Shown: positions 16,657 to 26,495, counted from the stretch's first letter. The stretch: 64,000 nucleotides of DNA from CAWCDJ01 sp963778675 (GCA_963778675.1 CAVZVI010000014.1:992001-1056000); one strand, 5' to 3'. Notes: generated by a model from the letters alone, not told the origin. Made by a program: numbers and translations.

Positions 16657-18492
16657 TTACTGGTTTGAAAACAGATACTTTCCGCCGGATTCCCGAATCG
16701 TGACCAGCCGTCCCACCAGTCTCTTCAACCGCGGCAATTGCGGGGCTTCGGCCACCAGGTAGTATCGCTGCGGACTCGACCACAGGGCGGGAAGGTCCGC
16801 GTCTTTGATGAATACGTCCTTCGGCGCGTTCGGCGCATAGGAGCCGTATTCGAGATTATTCACTCTCCCGTTGAGCAGCAGCGCCGTGCGGTTCGTATAA
16901 AAGAAAACCGAGGAAAATGTGTAATACTGATCGTCCACGATCAGCTTGCCGGGCGGCGAATCGAGCAGAGCCTCCGCCAGCGGCCTCGAGGACATGTAAG
17001 GGTCGAACACCACCATCGCCAGCCGCGCCGCGTGAAAGAACAGCACCAGCATGATCGTGAAAGCCGGAACGAACTTCCACCGCCACGCTCCCACCGCTCC
17101 CACCAGCACCGCGATTCCCGCCATCGCCAGCGGAAGCTTCAGGTAGGCGAATGCCGGCAATGTCAGGTCCATCATGTGACCGAGCGACAGTGTGTACGCA
17201 TCCGGATGCTGGCTCAGCGCTGCCGAGATGTCCCCCGGCGCAGGCATGCCCCGCACGCTCCAGAGGATTGCGGCGATTGCGAAAAATGCGGCCGTCAAAA
17301 TCGCCGCCGCCGTCCTGGTCCCGTAACGCAGCCAGGGGTGGCCGCTAGCGATCGCGCACCCCAGCAGCAGCGCCAGCGCCGGGTAGCAGGGCATCGAATA
17401 GTATTCCTGGGTCGTCGAAAAGGTGAAGAACAAAAGGATAAACCCGCACCAGCAGAGTGCCAGCAGGCGAGTCCGCGACCCCCGGTCGGGCTGTCGATAG
17501 CTCAGCTTCAGGGCGGCCGGAAAGTACATGCTCCAGGGGAAAAACCACAGCAGGTGGAATAGCCAGAAATACAGCCGCGGAACCGTGTTGTAGTCCCGCG
17601 GATATCGCAGGTTTAGGAACCGCAGGACATGCTCGTTAATGAAATAAAACCAGAAAAATCCGTGGTATGAGCCGCTTTCGCTGTGCATCGTAAAGTCGAA
17701 ATACGGCGGGTTTCTGATCGTCGCCAGGATATGCCAGGGTGCCGCGATCAGCAGGAAGAGCAGCGTACCCGTAAACGGATGGATCCGCTTCCACGTCCGG
17801 CGCACCAGAAGCTGCTTGGTCAGCGCCAGGTAGAGGATTCCCGCCGCCATCGGAAACACGGCGGCAATCAGGCCCTTGAGCAGCAGCCCGGTTCCCATCG
17901 AGCCCCACATCACCATGGCCCACAAAGTCGGACGGGCCTCTTCTTCGTCCAAGGAGCGGAGCAGGCCCCACATCGCGAGTGTGATCGCGAGCGTCAGCAC
18001 CACGTCCGGAATCAGGATCCGCGTGAACAGAAACAGCCCGATGCTCGTCGCCAGCACCAGCCCCGCGTACATTCCGGCCCGCCTCCCGAATGCCCAGGCG
18101 CCGAACCGCGCCGTCACCCAGCACAGCAACACCGTCGATATGGCGATCGGTATCCGCGAGGACCAGTCATGTACCCCGAAGATCATGTAGCACACCGCGA
18201 TCATCCAGTACTTCAGCGGCGATTTCTCGAGGTATGCCACGCCATCCAGGCGAGCCGTCACCCAGTCTCCGGACTGCAGCATGTTGTGCGCAATCTGCGC
18301 CTGCACTGCGTCCACATCGTCCATCAGGGAGGGAGGGCTGAGAATACAGCCCCCAAAGATGAGTGCCGCCACCAGGGCGACGATTAGTTGGTAGCGAATT
18401 CGCGAACCGGAGCCGGCAAATCCGCCGTCGCGGGCGGAAGGGTCCGGACCTTCCATCTCTTCATCCACAGGAAAAGCGTCAACAGGCCCCAT
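16657..18492 (-). CDS. ArnT-like membrane glycosyltransferase (GT83/PMT family)
   Basis: 611 residues with about 12 hydrophobic segments. The conserved early loop DDVDAVQAQIAHNM, then YLEKSPLKYW, matches the lipid-sugar-binding acidic loop of ArnT/PMT-type transferases, which move a sugar from a polyprenyl-phosphate donor to lipid A or protein outside the inner membrane. The C-terminal 110 residues form a soluble periplasmic domain. The start overlaps the asnB-like gene by 109 bases; Met13 (18456) is an alternative start and still overlaps. The substrate cannot be told from sequence. Confidence 0.82.
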   Translation of the reverse strand: MGPVDAFPVDEEMEGPDPSARDGGFAGSGSRIRYQLIVALVAALIFGGCILSPPSLMDDVDAVQAQIAHNMLQSGDWVTARLDGVAYLEKSPLKYWMIAVCYMIFGVHDWSSRIPIAISTVLLCWVTARFGAWAFGRRAGMYAGLVLATSIGLFLFTRILIPDVVLTLAITLAMWGLLRSLDEEEARPTLWAMVMWGSMGTGLLLKGLIAAVFPMAAGILYLALTKQLLVRRTWKRIHPFTGTLLFLLIAAPWHILATIRNPPYFDFTMHSESGSYHGFFWFYFINEHVLRFLNLRYPRDYNTVPRLYFWLFHLLWFFPWSMYFPAALKLSYRQPDRGSRTRLLALCWCGFILLFFTFSTTQEYYSMPCYPALALLLGCAIASGHPWLRYGTRTAAAILTAAFFAIAAILWSVRGMPAPGDISAALSQHPDAYTLSLGHMMDLTLPAFAYLKLPLAMAGIAVLVGAVGAWRWKFVPAFTIMLVLFFHAARLAMVVFDPYMSSRPLAEALLDSPPGKLIVDDQYYTFSSVFFYTNRTALLLNGRVNNLEYGSYAPNAPKDVFIKDADLPALWSSPQRYYLVAEAPQLPRLKRLVGRLVTIRESGGKYLFSNQ

Positions 18493-20306
18493 AGGTGATA
18501 TCCGACATTGATACGCCTCTCCATATGATCGCGTATCAAGTCCTGAATTGCTCGTGAATTGAAAACGCCTGTTGCGTCAATGGATTCCGGTTTGAGGGTG
18601 TCCATCAGCAGATCCCGCAAAATCCCCCGGAACCAGTCGTGGGTCGGTATATCGAAGCCGGTCTTCTTGCGGTTCAGCACCGCCTTGGGGAGTTTGCCGC
18701 GCATCAGCTCCCGTAAGATGACCTTCTGCTGCATTCCGCGGATCTTGAATCGGGCGGGCAGAGAGGAGGCGAAGTCCACAATCCTGGGGTCCAGGAACGG
18801 CGGACGCACTTCGAGCGCGTGTGCCATACTCATCCGGTCTGTCTTGTAGAGGATGTCGTCCGGCAGGTAATAGTTCTGGTCAACCTTCAGATAGCGGTCG
18901 ATCACGCTCCCCGGCTCCATCTCCAGCGCGTCCACGAGCCTTCTTAGCCCGTTGCCGTTGCTTCCGCGCCGGATCAGGTGCCGCTGCTCGTTGGAGAACG
19001 TCCCGTTCCAGAAGAAGTGCGCTTCGTCCGGATGCAGTCCGCTTCCGTCGATCCAGCGTTTCAGCTTGTACTCGAAGCTGACCTTGTCGTCCGAGATCGG
19101 CAGGTAGTGATCCAAAGCGCCCCGTAGCAGCCGCCTCGCCCGCATCGGAACCCGCTGGAACGGCCGCACCAGCCGGTCCGCCAGGTAGGTCAGATAGCCG
19201 CCGAACAACTCATCGGCGCCCTCTCCGGATAGCGCCACCGTGACGTGGCGGCGGCTCATTTTGGAAAGGAACCAAACCGGCAGCGCGCCCGCGTCCGCGC
19301 TTGGCTCGTCCGAGTAGTACGCAAACTCTTCGATCGCCGTGCGGAGTTCCACGTCCGGATTCAGGTCGAACTCGTGGTGGTCGGTCCCATAAACTTCCGC
19401 AACTTCACGAAAATAGGGGCTTTCGTCGAAACTCCGCCCCGAAAACGAAACCGAGAAGGTCTTCAGGCGGCCCGCGCTTTCCTGGGCCGCATAGTGCAGA
19501 ATCGTCGACGAATCCAGGCCTCCCGATGCCCACACGCCCAGAGGCACGTCCGACACCAGGTGCTCTCTGACCGACGACCGCAACAGGTGGTCCAGCTCTT
19601 CCTTGGCGTCATCCAGCGAAATACGCCGCCGGGCTACGCTCTCCTGCTGGAACCACGGCTCCGACCACATCCGTCCGTGCCGCCACTCGAAACAGTGCCC
19701 GGGCCGGAGTTTTTCGATGCCCTGGATCAGAGTGTGGTGTCCCGGAACGTAGTTCACCGCCAGGTAGGAGTCGAGCGCTTCCAGATTGAGCACGCGCGGA
19801 ACGCAGGGATGTTCCAGAATGGCCTTTAGTTCCGATCCAAAGAACAAATCGTCGCCGTGGCGGTAGTAGTAGAGCGGCTTGATGCCCATCCGGTCGCGCG
19901 CCAGAACCAGCCGCTTCTGCGATTCGGTCCACAAGGCTACTCCGAACATGCCCCGAAATCGCGCAAAACAGGCCGTGTCCCATTCGAGAAATGCGTGGAG
20001 CACGGTCTCGGTATCGCAGTTCGAGTGAAAGCGGTGCCCGCGGGCTTCTAATTCGGCCCGGATCTCATTGTGATTGTAGATTTCCCCGTTAAATGCGATC
20101 GCGGTATCCCGATCGTCGCTGACGATCGGCTGGTCGCCGCCGCCCAAGTCGATAATCTTCAGCCGGACCGCGCACAACGTCGCTTCCGAACCTTCGAAAA
20201 CGCCTTGCTGGTCGGGACCCCGGTGGTAAAGCCCTTCCGTGATCCGTTGAGCGATGCCCCTGGCTAACTCCCCGTTAAGACGTGTAAATCCCGCAATCCC
20301 GCACAT
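18384..20306 (-). CDS. asnB: Asparagine synthase (glutamine-hydrolysing)-like amidotransferase
   Basis: 640 residues. Cys2 (MCGIAGF) is the glutaminase nucleophile, with RGPDQQG and NGEIYNH of the class II amidotransferase domain (1-210). The synthetase domain carries the PP-loop SGGLDSST near 265 and LSGEGADELFGGY. Such enzymes make asparagine or amidate sugars and peptides in surface polysaccharide clusters. The operon with an ArnT-like transferase favours envelope modification, although plain asparagine synthesis is possible. It is the first gene of the minus-strand operon and is divergent from the adaptor operon at 20537. Confidence 0.85.
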   Translation of the reverse strand: MCGIAGFTRLNGELARGIAQRITEGLYHRGPDQQGVFEGSEATLCAVRLKIIDLGGGDQPIVSDDRDTAIAFNGEIYNHNEIRAELEARGHRFHSNCDTETVLHAFLEWDTACFARFRGMFGVALWTESQKRLVLARDRMGIKPLYYYRHGDDLFFGSELKAILEHPCVPRVLNLEALDSYLAVNYVPGHHTLIQGIEKLRPGHCFEWRHGRMWSEPWFQQESVARRRISLDDAKEELDHLLRSSVREHLVSDVPLGVWASGGLDSSTILHYAAQESAGRLKTFSVSFSGRSFDESPYFREVAEVYGTDHHEFDLNPDVELRTAIEEFAYYSDEPSADAGALPVWFLSKMSRRHVTVALSGEGADELFGGYLTYLADRLVRPFQRVPMRARRLLRGALDHYLPISDDKVSFEYKLKRWIDGSGLHPDEAHFFWNGTFSNEQRHLIRRGSNGNGLRRLVDALEMEPGSVIDRYLKVDQNYYLPDDILYKTDRMSMAHALEVRPPFLDPRIVDFASSLPARFKIRGMQQKVILRELMRGKLPKAVLNRKKTGFDIPTHDWFRGILRDLLMDTLKPESIDATGVFNSRAIQDLIRDHMERRINVGYHLWGLLTLFLWMKRWKVRTLPPATADLPAPVREFATN

Positions 20307-20536
20307 GTACGGACCAAATCCCCGCTTCCCAGTGGATTCGCGCCAAACTCCATTCTTGGATGGATTGATGGGAAGTATATCACATTTTCACCCTTTTGGC
20401 CCTTTCGGGCTACTCACTTTTTGGAACCTTTTCCTTGCGCCGCCTTCGGCACCTCTCACAATTCCTCGCGAATCGAATCAACCATTCCCGGAAAAGTGAC
20501 GTCTAACCTGCCAGACAATCACTGATGAGGTGATCG

Positions 20537-21565
20537 GTGCGCCGAATTGCTCTCGTTCTGACGGTAATGTCGCTCACTGCATGCGCACGGCGAACCCCAC
20601 CTGCCGTCCGCGCCGCTTCTCCGGACGCCGGCGAGAGGACCGAGCCGCTCCCGCGCGAAGTCCGGCTTACGGGCATCGTGGAGGCCGTTCACTCCTACAA
20701 AGTCCTCGTGCCCCAGATTTGGGGTCAGGGCGGCCCCATGACCCTGACCAAGCTGATTCCCAACGGCTCTGCTGTCAAGGAGGGTGACTTTGTCGCGTTG
20801 TTCGACAGCACCCAGCAGGCGGACGCAGCCCGCGCCGCGCAGGCCAAGTTCGACGATCTCAGCCACCAGGTCGATCAGAAGCGCGCCCAGAACAACGCCG
20901 ATGCTGCGACCCGCACCTCCGATCTGCGGCAAGCCGAAGCCGATTACGCGAAAGCGACGATCGAACTCCGCAAAGGCCCCACCCTTTCCGCGATCGAGCG
21001 CGAGCAAAACGAGGTCCGCGCCGCCGTCGCGGCCAGGCATGTGGAAAGCCTCCGTAAGTCGATGGCCTTTCACGACAAAGCGGACGCCGCCGCACTGCGA
21101 ATCCTGGAACTGCAGCGGGACCGCCAGAAGGTCGCCCTCGACCGCGCCCAATCCAATATGTCCAGACTCGAGATCCACGCCACCCTCGCCGGCATGGTCG
21201 CCCACCAGAACCTGTACCGCAACAACTCCATGGGCCACCCGCAGGAGGGCGACCAACTCTATCGCGGCCAGCCGCTGGTCAGCATCTTCGACCCCAGCGA
21301 GATGCTGGTGCGCTGCGCCGTCGGGGAGCCTGATGGCGCGGTCCTGGTGCCCGGCACCAAGGCTACCGTCTACCTGGATGCCTACCCCGACCTGGTCTTG
21401 CCGGCCCACTTCGAGTTCGCCAGTCCGGTCGCGGCTTCCGCCCTGGGAAGTCCTATCAAGACTTTCACCGCGCTGTTCAAGCTCGACAAAACCGACCCTC
21501 ACCTGATGCCCGATCTTTCCGCAGCCGTGGTCCTCGATTCGCATGACGCGCGGAGCGCCCGATGA
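20537..21565 (+). CDS. HlyD-type periplasmic adaptor, lipoprotein
   Basis: 342 residues. The N-terminal lipobox LTAC (Cys16) suggests anchoring to a membrane through lipid. Segments follow the adaptor layout: an N-terminal beta-barrel strand, lipoyl half (PNGSAVKEGDFVALFDST), long coiled-coil hairpin (about residues 95-210), and second lipoyl/barrel half (FDPSEMLVRCAVGEPDG). The stop overlaps the next start in ATGA. It is the first of three adaptors in a four-gene operon ending with a permease. Cargo is unknown. Confidence 0.8.
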   Translation: MRRIALVLTVMSLTACARRTPPAVRAASPDAGERTEPLPREVRLTGIVEAVHSYKVLVPQIWGQGGPMTLTKLIPNGSAVKEGDFVALFDSTQQADAARAAQAKFDDLSHQVDQKRAQNNADAATRTSDLRQAEADYAKATIELRKGPTLSAIEREQNEVRAAVAARHVESLRKSMAFHDKADAAALRILELQRDRQKVALDRAQSNMSRLEIHATLAGMVAHQNLYRNNSMGHPQEGDQLYRGQPLVSIFDPSEMLVRCAVGEPDGAVLVPGTKATVYLDAYPDLVLPAHFEFASPVAASALGSPIKTFTALFKLDKTDPHLMPDLSAAVVLDSHDARSAR

Positions 21566-22809
21566 GCGCCTCGATGCGGCGCGTCCGCGCCTGGGTCACG
21601 GCATTGGGGATTCTGGCGCTCCTCGGCGCGGCCTCCGCCGGAATCTACCGCCTCCGCCGCGCCGAGGCGGCGGTTGACCTTCCCGTGGCTCCCGCCCGCA
21701 AAGGCGAGTTTCTCGTTATCATCCGCACTCGCGGCGACATCAAGGCCGGCCGCTCCGTCCAGATCTATACTCCCAAGGTTCCCAACCTGCGCATTGCCTG
21801 GATGGTCCCCGCCGGCGAGCGCGTAAACGCCGGGGACCCGATCATCCGGTTCGATTCCTCCAGCGCCCAGCAGGAACTGCTCCAGAAGGAAGCCGCTCTC
21901 CGCCAGGCCCAGGCGACCCTCGACCAGGCCGTGGCGCAAGCCCGGATCACCGCCGAGCAGGACCAGAGCGATCTCGCCGACGCCCGCTTCACCGTCGAGC
22001 GTGCCCGCCTGGAAGTCTCCAAGCAGGCCATCGTGAGCCAGATCAAAGGCGAGGAGAGCCAGGTCGATTTCGGCGTCGCCGAGCAGAAACTCAAGGTGCA
22101 GGAGGCGACGGTCGCCCTGCACGCCGCCTCCGACAAGGCCAAAATCGCCTCCCTGACCCGCCAGTTGGTCGAAGCCCAGTCAGAGGTCGACATCACCAAA
22201 TCCCGCATCGCGCAAATGGAAATCCGGGCGCCCATTGCCGGCGTGCTCGTGTTCTCTCTGAACTACGCCCAGGGCTGGGTCAATGCCAAACCTTTCAAGG
22301 TCGGGGATAACGTCTTTTCCGGGATGAACCTCGCGGAGATGCCGGACCTCAACACGCAGGAGATGGACGCCAAAGTGGAAGAGATCGATCGCGGCCGCAT
22401 CGCCGTCGGCAACGACGTACTCGTCCGTGTCGATTCTCTACCCGAGTTGACCATCCCGGGGAAGATCAGGCAGATCTCGTTGCTCGCCGAGACCAGTTAC
22501 GAGTTTCCGCCCACCCGCAGTTTTCGTGCCTACGCCTCCATTACCAATCCGGACCCCCGCATCCGCCCGGGCATGAACGGCGGCATGGATATCATCATCA
22601 ACCGTATTCCGAATGCCATCAGCATTCCCTCCAAGGCCCTCTTTACGCGTGCCGGAAAGCCGGTCGTCTACCTCGCCGCGAACGGCCGTTTCCATGCCGC
22701 CGAAGTCAAAGTGCAGGCCCGTAATCCGGACGAAGTTGCCGTTTCCGGAATCCCCGCCGGATCGATGGTGGCTCTGGTCGATGCGGCGAAGGAGGAGCAG
22801 AAGAAATGA
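21562..22809 (+). CDS. HlyD/RND-type periplasmic adaptor, second of three
   Basis: 415 residues. One N-terminal membrane anchor (about 12-30) is followed by a lipoyl motif (VPAGERVNAGDPIIRFDSSS), a coiled-coil hairpin (105-215), second lipoyl half (IRAPIAGVLVF-type) and a beta-barrel/MP domain (TRSFRAYASITNPDPRIRPG). It is homologous to the third adaptor but not interchangeable. Coupled to both neighbours by four-base ATGA overlaps, so all four proteins are likely made in fixed ratio. Confidence 0.82.
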   Translation: MSASMRRVRAWVTALGILALLGAASAGIYRLRRAEAAVDLPVAPARKGEFLVIIRTRGDIKAGRSVQIYTPKVPNLRIAWMVPAGERVNAGDPIIRFDSSSAQQELLQKEAALRQAQATLDQAVAQARITAEQDQSDLADARFTVERARLEVSKQAIVSQIKGEESQVDFGVAEQKLKVQEATVALHAASDKAKIASLTRQLVEAQSEVDITKSRIAQMEIRAPIAGVLVFSLNYAQGWVNAKPFKVGDNVFSGMNLAEMPDLNTQEMDAKVEEIDRGRIAVGNDVLVRVDSLPELTIPGKIRQISLLAETSYEFPPTRSFRAYASITNPDPRIRPGMNGGMDIIINRIPNAISIPSKALFTRAGKPVVYLAANGRFHAAEVKVQARNPDEVAVSGIPAGSMVALVDAAKEEQKK

Positions 22810-24089
22810 GATCCCGCCTGCTGATCCTCGGCGCCGGCGTCGCGGTCGTTGCCGCTCTGGCCTGGGGGACCCTCCGCGTCGTTCGCCTCACCTCCGCCTC
22901 CGCCGGCGTCGAAGTCCCTACCACCCGCGTCAGGAAGGGCCGCGTCACCATCTCGGTTTCCGCGCGGGGTGAACTGCAGGGAGGCAACTCCGAGATGCTC
23001 ACCGCCCCCATGGTAGGCGGCGGCGATCTTGCCATTACCTCCCTTCGGGATGCCGGTGAGCTGGTCAAGCCCGGCGACGTTGTGGCGCAGTTCGATACCA
23101 CGCAACTGGAGTACAACCTGCGGGAAGCCGAAGCCGATCTTGCCGAAGCCGAGCAGCAGGTGATCCAGGCCGAGGCCACCGGCCAGGCGGCCGGCGAAGA
23201 GGCGCAGTACCAGGTGCTCTCCACCAAGGCCGACGTGCAGATCGCGCAAATGGAAATGCGCAAGAACCCCATCGTCCCGGCAATCCAGGCGAAACAGAAT
23301 GAAATCGCCCTCGAAGCGGCTCAGAATCGCGCCCGCCAGGCCGAACAGGATCTCAACAACCGCAAGGCCACCGCGGCCGCCGGCATCGCTATCCAGAGCG
23401 CGGCCCTGAACAAGGCGAAGGTCATGGCGGAAACCGACCGTCGCATGATCGACAGTATGACCCTCAAGGCCAAGACCGGAGGCTACGTCAACATCCAGCA
23501 GAACAGCAACCAGAACATGATGTACTGGGGCATGCAGTTGCCCCCCTTCCAGGTGGGCGATGTGGCCCGTGCCGGGATGGCCGTGGCTCAGATCCCCGAC
23601 TTGAAGAACTGGGAAGTGAGCGCCGCCGTCGGCGAACTCGATCGCGGCCACCTCGCCGTCGGGCAGAAGGTTTCAGTCTCCGTCGTCGCCCTCGCCGGCA
23701 AGACGTTCGCCGGCCATGTGAAAAATCTCGGCGGCACCACGGGCCCGCCCTGGGACCGTCGCTTCGAATGCCGCATCGCCCTCGACAACGCCGGCCCCGA
23801 GCTTCGCCCCGGTATGACCTCCAACATGGTGATCACTGTCGAAACAATGGATGACGTGCTATGGGTCCCCTCCCAGGCGCTGTTTGAGAGTGACGGACGC
23901 AGCTTCGTCTATCTGCAGACCTCCAAAGGATTCATGCCGCATGACGTTACGCTCGTACGACGCGGCGAGAGCCGGGCGGTTCTCACCGGCATTCAGGAAG
24001 GCGACCTGGTCGCCATGTCGAATCCCGACCAGCAGAGCAAGCCCACGGCCCCCCAAACGAACGGCGCGATGAAGGCGCTCTCCAAATGA
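22806..24089 (+). CDS. MacA-like periplasmic adaptor, third of three
   Basis: 427 residues. N-terminal signal anchor (about 4-25), lipoyl half (LRDAGELVKPGDVVAQFDTT), coiled-coil (95-215), YVNIQQNSNQ second lipoyl half and a C-terminal barrel (ALDNAGPELRPGMTSNMVI). MacA-type adaptors work with FtsX/MacB permeases, and this gene directly precedes one (ATGA overlap). The three consecutive adaptors probably form one hetero-oligomeric funnel or serve alternative outputs. Confidence 0.83.
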   Translation: MRSRLLILGAGVAVVAALAWGTLRVVRLTSASAGVEVPTTRVRKGRVTISVSARGELQGGNSEMLTAPMVGGGDLAITSLRDAGELVKPGDVVAQFDTTQLEYNLREAEADLAEAEQQVIQAEATGQAAGEEAQYQVLSTKADVQIAQMEMRKNPIVPAIQAKQNEIALEAAQNRARQAEQDLNNRKATAAAGIAIQSAALNKAKVMAETDRRMIDSMTLKAKTGGYVNIQQNSNQNMMYWGMQLPPFQVGDVARAGMAVAQIPDLKNWEVSAAVGELDRGHLAVGQKVSVSVVALAGKTFAGHVKNLGGTTGPPWDRRFECRIALDNAGPELRPGMTSNMVITVETMDDVLWVPSQALFESDGRSFVYLQTSKGFMPHDVTLVRRGESRAVLTGIQEGDLVAMSNPDQQSKPTAPQTNGAMKALSK

Positions 24090-25333
24090 TCGTCCGCTTC
24101 TCCGACATCGGCCAGGCGCTGGCCAACCTCCGCGCCCAGAAAACGCGCACTCTTCTGACTGCCCTGGGAATCGTCTTCGGCGTCGGTTCGGTTATCGGAA
24201 TGCTTGCTATCGGCTCCGGCGCCAAGGAAGAGTCTCTCCGCTTCATCGAGCAGCTCGGCGTCCGCAACATCCTGATCGATTCCCGCCAGGCCACCAGCCA
24301 GGAAGAGTTTCAGCAGCGCCGCCGCTCCTCGCCCGGACTCTCCGACCGCGACGTTCGTATTCTCAAAGCCAACATCGAGTCGATCGAGACGCTCTCCGCG
24401 CGGAAGTCTCTCCATCCCGCGCGCGTGCTGCCCAAACCGTCTCGTGAGATGCCCGAGCTCTACGGGGTCCGGCCCGCGTACAGCATCATCCACAGCCTCC
24501 GCCTCGCGGAAGGGAAGTTCTTCGACGACTCCGACGATGCTTCGAGCGCCGCCGTATGCGTGCTCGGAGAAGGCGCCAAGGTCAATCTGCTCGGATACGG
24601 TCCCGCGGTCGGCAAGTATGTCAAGGTGAACGACACCTGGCTCGAAGTCGTCGGCGTTCTCGGTGAGCAGATCATGGCCGGAGCCCAGAATCAGGGCGGT
24701 GCCATGCAGGACGTCAACAACATCGTTTACATCCCGCTGAACACGTTTCAGTACCGTTATTGGGATCGCAGCGCCGATATGAAAGACGAGCTCGACGGCA
24801 TCGAGCTGCGCCTCAAGGACGGCGCCGACAGTGTGGAAGTCGCCAAGGTGGTCACCGCTGTCCTGAACTCGACCCATCACAACACCCAGGACTTCACCGT
24901 CACCATCCCCGCCGCGCTGCTCGCGCAGCAGCAGCGCACCCAGACGATCTTCACCTACGTCATGGTAGCCATTGCCGCCATCTCGCTCCTGGTCGGCGGC
25001 ATCGGCATCATGAACATCGTGCTCGCTACGGTGCTCGAGCGCACCCGCGAAATCGGCATCCGCCGCTCGATCGGCGCCCGCCGCTTCGATATCGTCCGCC
25101 AGTTCCTGACGGAATCCGTTCTGATCTCGGTAGGAGGCGGCCTCCTGGGCATCGCCTTCGGATTCTTCCTGGCCTGGCTGATCGCGCGCACCGCCGAATG
25201 GAAGACGATCGTCACCACGGCTTCGGTAGTCATCGCCTTCGGCGTCTCGGTAGCCGTAGGCGTGATCTTCGGGATCTACCCCGCGGTAAAGGCTTCTCGC
25301 ATCAACCCCATCGACGCCCTCCGCTACGAGTAG
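24086..25333 (+). CDS. ABC transporter permease, MacB/FtsX fold, without ATPase domain
   Basis: 415 residues. A cytoplasmic start and first transmembrane helix (LRAQKTRTLLTALGIVFGVG), a large periplasmic MacB-core domain (about 45-280), then three C-terminal helices starting YVMVAIAAISLLVGGIGIMN. The coupling-helix motif ERTREIGIRRSIGA after helix 2 is typical. True MacB (about 650 residues) begins with a nucleotide-binding domain, which is absent here, and no Walker-motif ATPase gene lies in the operon. The ATPase must be encoded elsewhere or shared. Confidence 0.87.
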   Translation: MIVRFSDIGQALANLRAQKTRTLLTALGIVFGVGSVIGMLAIGSGAKEESLRFIEQLGVRNILIDSRQATSQEEFQQRRRSSPGLSDRDVRILKANIESIETLSARKSLHPARVLPKPSREMPELYGVRPAYSIIHSLRLAEGKFFDDSDDASSAAVCVLGEGAKVNLLGYGPAVGKYVKVNDTWLEVVGVLGEQIMAGAQNQGGAMQDVNNIVYIPLNTFQYRYWDRSADMKDELDGIELRLKDGADSVEVAKVVTAVLNSTHHNTQDFTVTIPAALLAQQQRTQTIFTYVMVAIAAISLLVGGIGIMNIVLATVLERTREIGIRRSIGARRFDIVRQFLTESVLISVGGGLLGIAFGFFLAWLIARTAEWKTIVTTASVVIAFGVSVAVGVIFGIYPAVKASRINPIDALRYE

Positions 25334-25384
25334 GTTTGCCTGCCCTCCCTCAACGAAGACGCCCCTCTGACGTAAGATGCCTTT

Positions 25385-25858
25385 ATGTGGCGAATCCTTC
25401 TCTTCCTGCTCCTGGCCCCTCTCGTGACGGAAGGCGCCGGCGATGCCGCGCTGGACCGCGCCACGCTCCGCGACCTGAAATCCATCAGTGTCGTGATTGA
25501 CCGGATCGATCCCGAGCTCGTGAAGGAGGGCTTTGCCCAGGAAATTTTCAGGGGCCGCATCGAAGACCGCCTGCAGAATGCCGGCCTTCCGGTCACCAGC
25601 AAGTCCACCGAATTCCTGGGTCTCCGGCTGCTGCACGTGCGCGGACGCCGCGGGCCTTACGCGCTATGCGTTTCGCTTGGCCTCTACCAGCCCGTGATCC
25701 TGGTACGCGACGCGAAGCTGCGAACCGCGACCCAGACCTGGGAGGTCAACACCGTGCTCATGGCGGAGCCCAGCATCGTCTACAGCGCCTCCCTCGATAG
25801 CGTCGATGAGCTGGTCGACCGCTTCATCGCCGCCTGGCGCGCCGTCAATCAGCGGTGA
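25385..25858 (+). CDS. Secreted hypothetical protein
   Basis: 157 residues with an N-terminal signal peptide (MWRILLFLLLAPLVTEGAG) and a compact alpha/beta body (VIDRIDPELVKEGFAQE, RIEDRLQNAGLPVTS). No family or catalytic motif was recognised. It lies 51 bases after the permease, possibly in the same transcript, which hints at a link with the exporter. Its last 14 bases overlap the convergent peptidase gene. Confidence 0.6.
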   Translation: MWRILLFLLLAPLVTEGAGDAALDRATLRDLKSISVVIDRIDPELVKEGFAQEIFRGRIEDRLQNAGLPVTSKSTEFLGLRLLHVRGRRGPYALCVSLGLYQPVILVRDAKLRTATQTWEVNTVLMAEPSIVYSASLDSVDELVDRFIAAWRAVNQR

Positions 25859-26495
25859 CCGCGCCGTGCCCCACCGCCGGGCTCCATCCTGCATAGTGCC
25901 ACTCGCGGTGCCCGCGCGGAGAGCCGATCCCCACGTGGGTCGTCTCCGCGCCTAGCCCCAGGGAGAGATGCATCCACGGAAAGCGGTTGTTCAGCCCGCG
26001 CAGAAACCGCTCGGCCCGCATGCGGTCCGCGACGCTCTGGTAGTCCAGATCCACCGCGTTGGCCGTGGGATGATCGCCGTTCCGCGCTCCGCCAATGGCC
26101 CTGTCGTTGTTGTAGGGCGCCGGCCGCCACCAGTTCCTCACATCCACTGCCGCCGATGTCTTGCCTTCAATCGCCTGGATCACCAGTGCCAGCGCGGCGC
26201 CCCGCGACCACCAGTTCTGCGGCGGAAGAAAGTTGTGAAATCCGTACTTGGCCGCCACGCCCGGATGATTCGGCGTGGTCATTTGCGCCGCCGAGACGCT
26301 GCGAACTCCGCTGTCTTTCAGGTACTCCTGAAATCCTGCGACCGTTGCCGGATAGGCCTGCGGATTGACCACGCTTCCGCCCATCGCATTGATGGAACGG
26401 GAATAGACGTCCAGGGAAGAGGGCCGTGAAAGGGAGGCGGCGGAGCACAAACCTACGCCCAGCACCGCAAGGGTGAAAACCGGTACAAACTGCAC
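25845..26495 (-). CDS. Peptidase M15-like cell-wall carboxypeptidase
   Basis: 216 residues with a signal peptide (1-19). HPTANAVD gives the HxxxxxxD zinc ligand pattern of M15 D,D-carboxypeptidases, and a later HVGIG plus HREWH provide further histidines. This suggests a periplasmic zinc enzyme trimming peptidoglycan peptides. The usual SxHxxGxAxD spacing is only partly met, so activity is uncertain. Divergent from the sulfatase at 26549, convergent with 25385. Confidence 0.65.
   Translation of the reverse strand: MQFVPVFTLAVLGVGLCSAASLSRPSSLDVYSRSINAMGGSVVNPQAYPATVAGFQEYLKDSGVRSVSAAQMTTPNHPGVAAKYGFHNFLPPQNWWSRGAALALVIQAIEGKTSAAVDVRNWWRPAPYNNDRAIGGARNGDHPTANAVDLDYQSVADRMRAERFLRGLNNRFPWMHLSLGLGAETTHVGIGSPRGHREWHYAGWSPAVGHGAVTAD

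Noticed and set aside
23993..25636. A 547-codon minus-strand frame
   Set aside because: Antisense to the MacB-fold permease; no recognisable protein.
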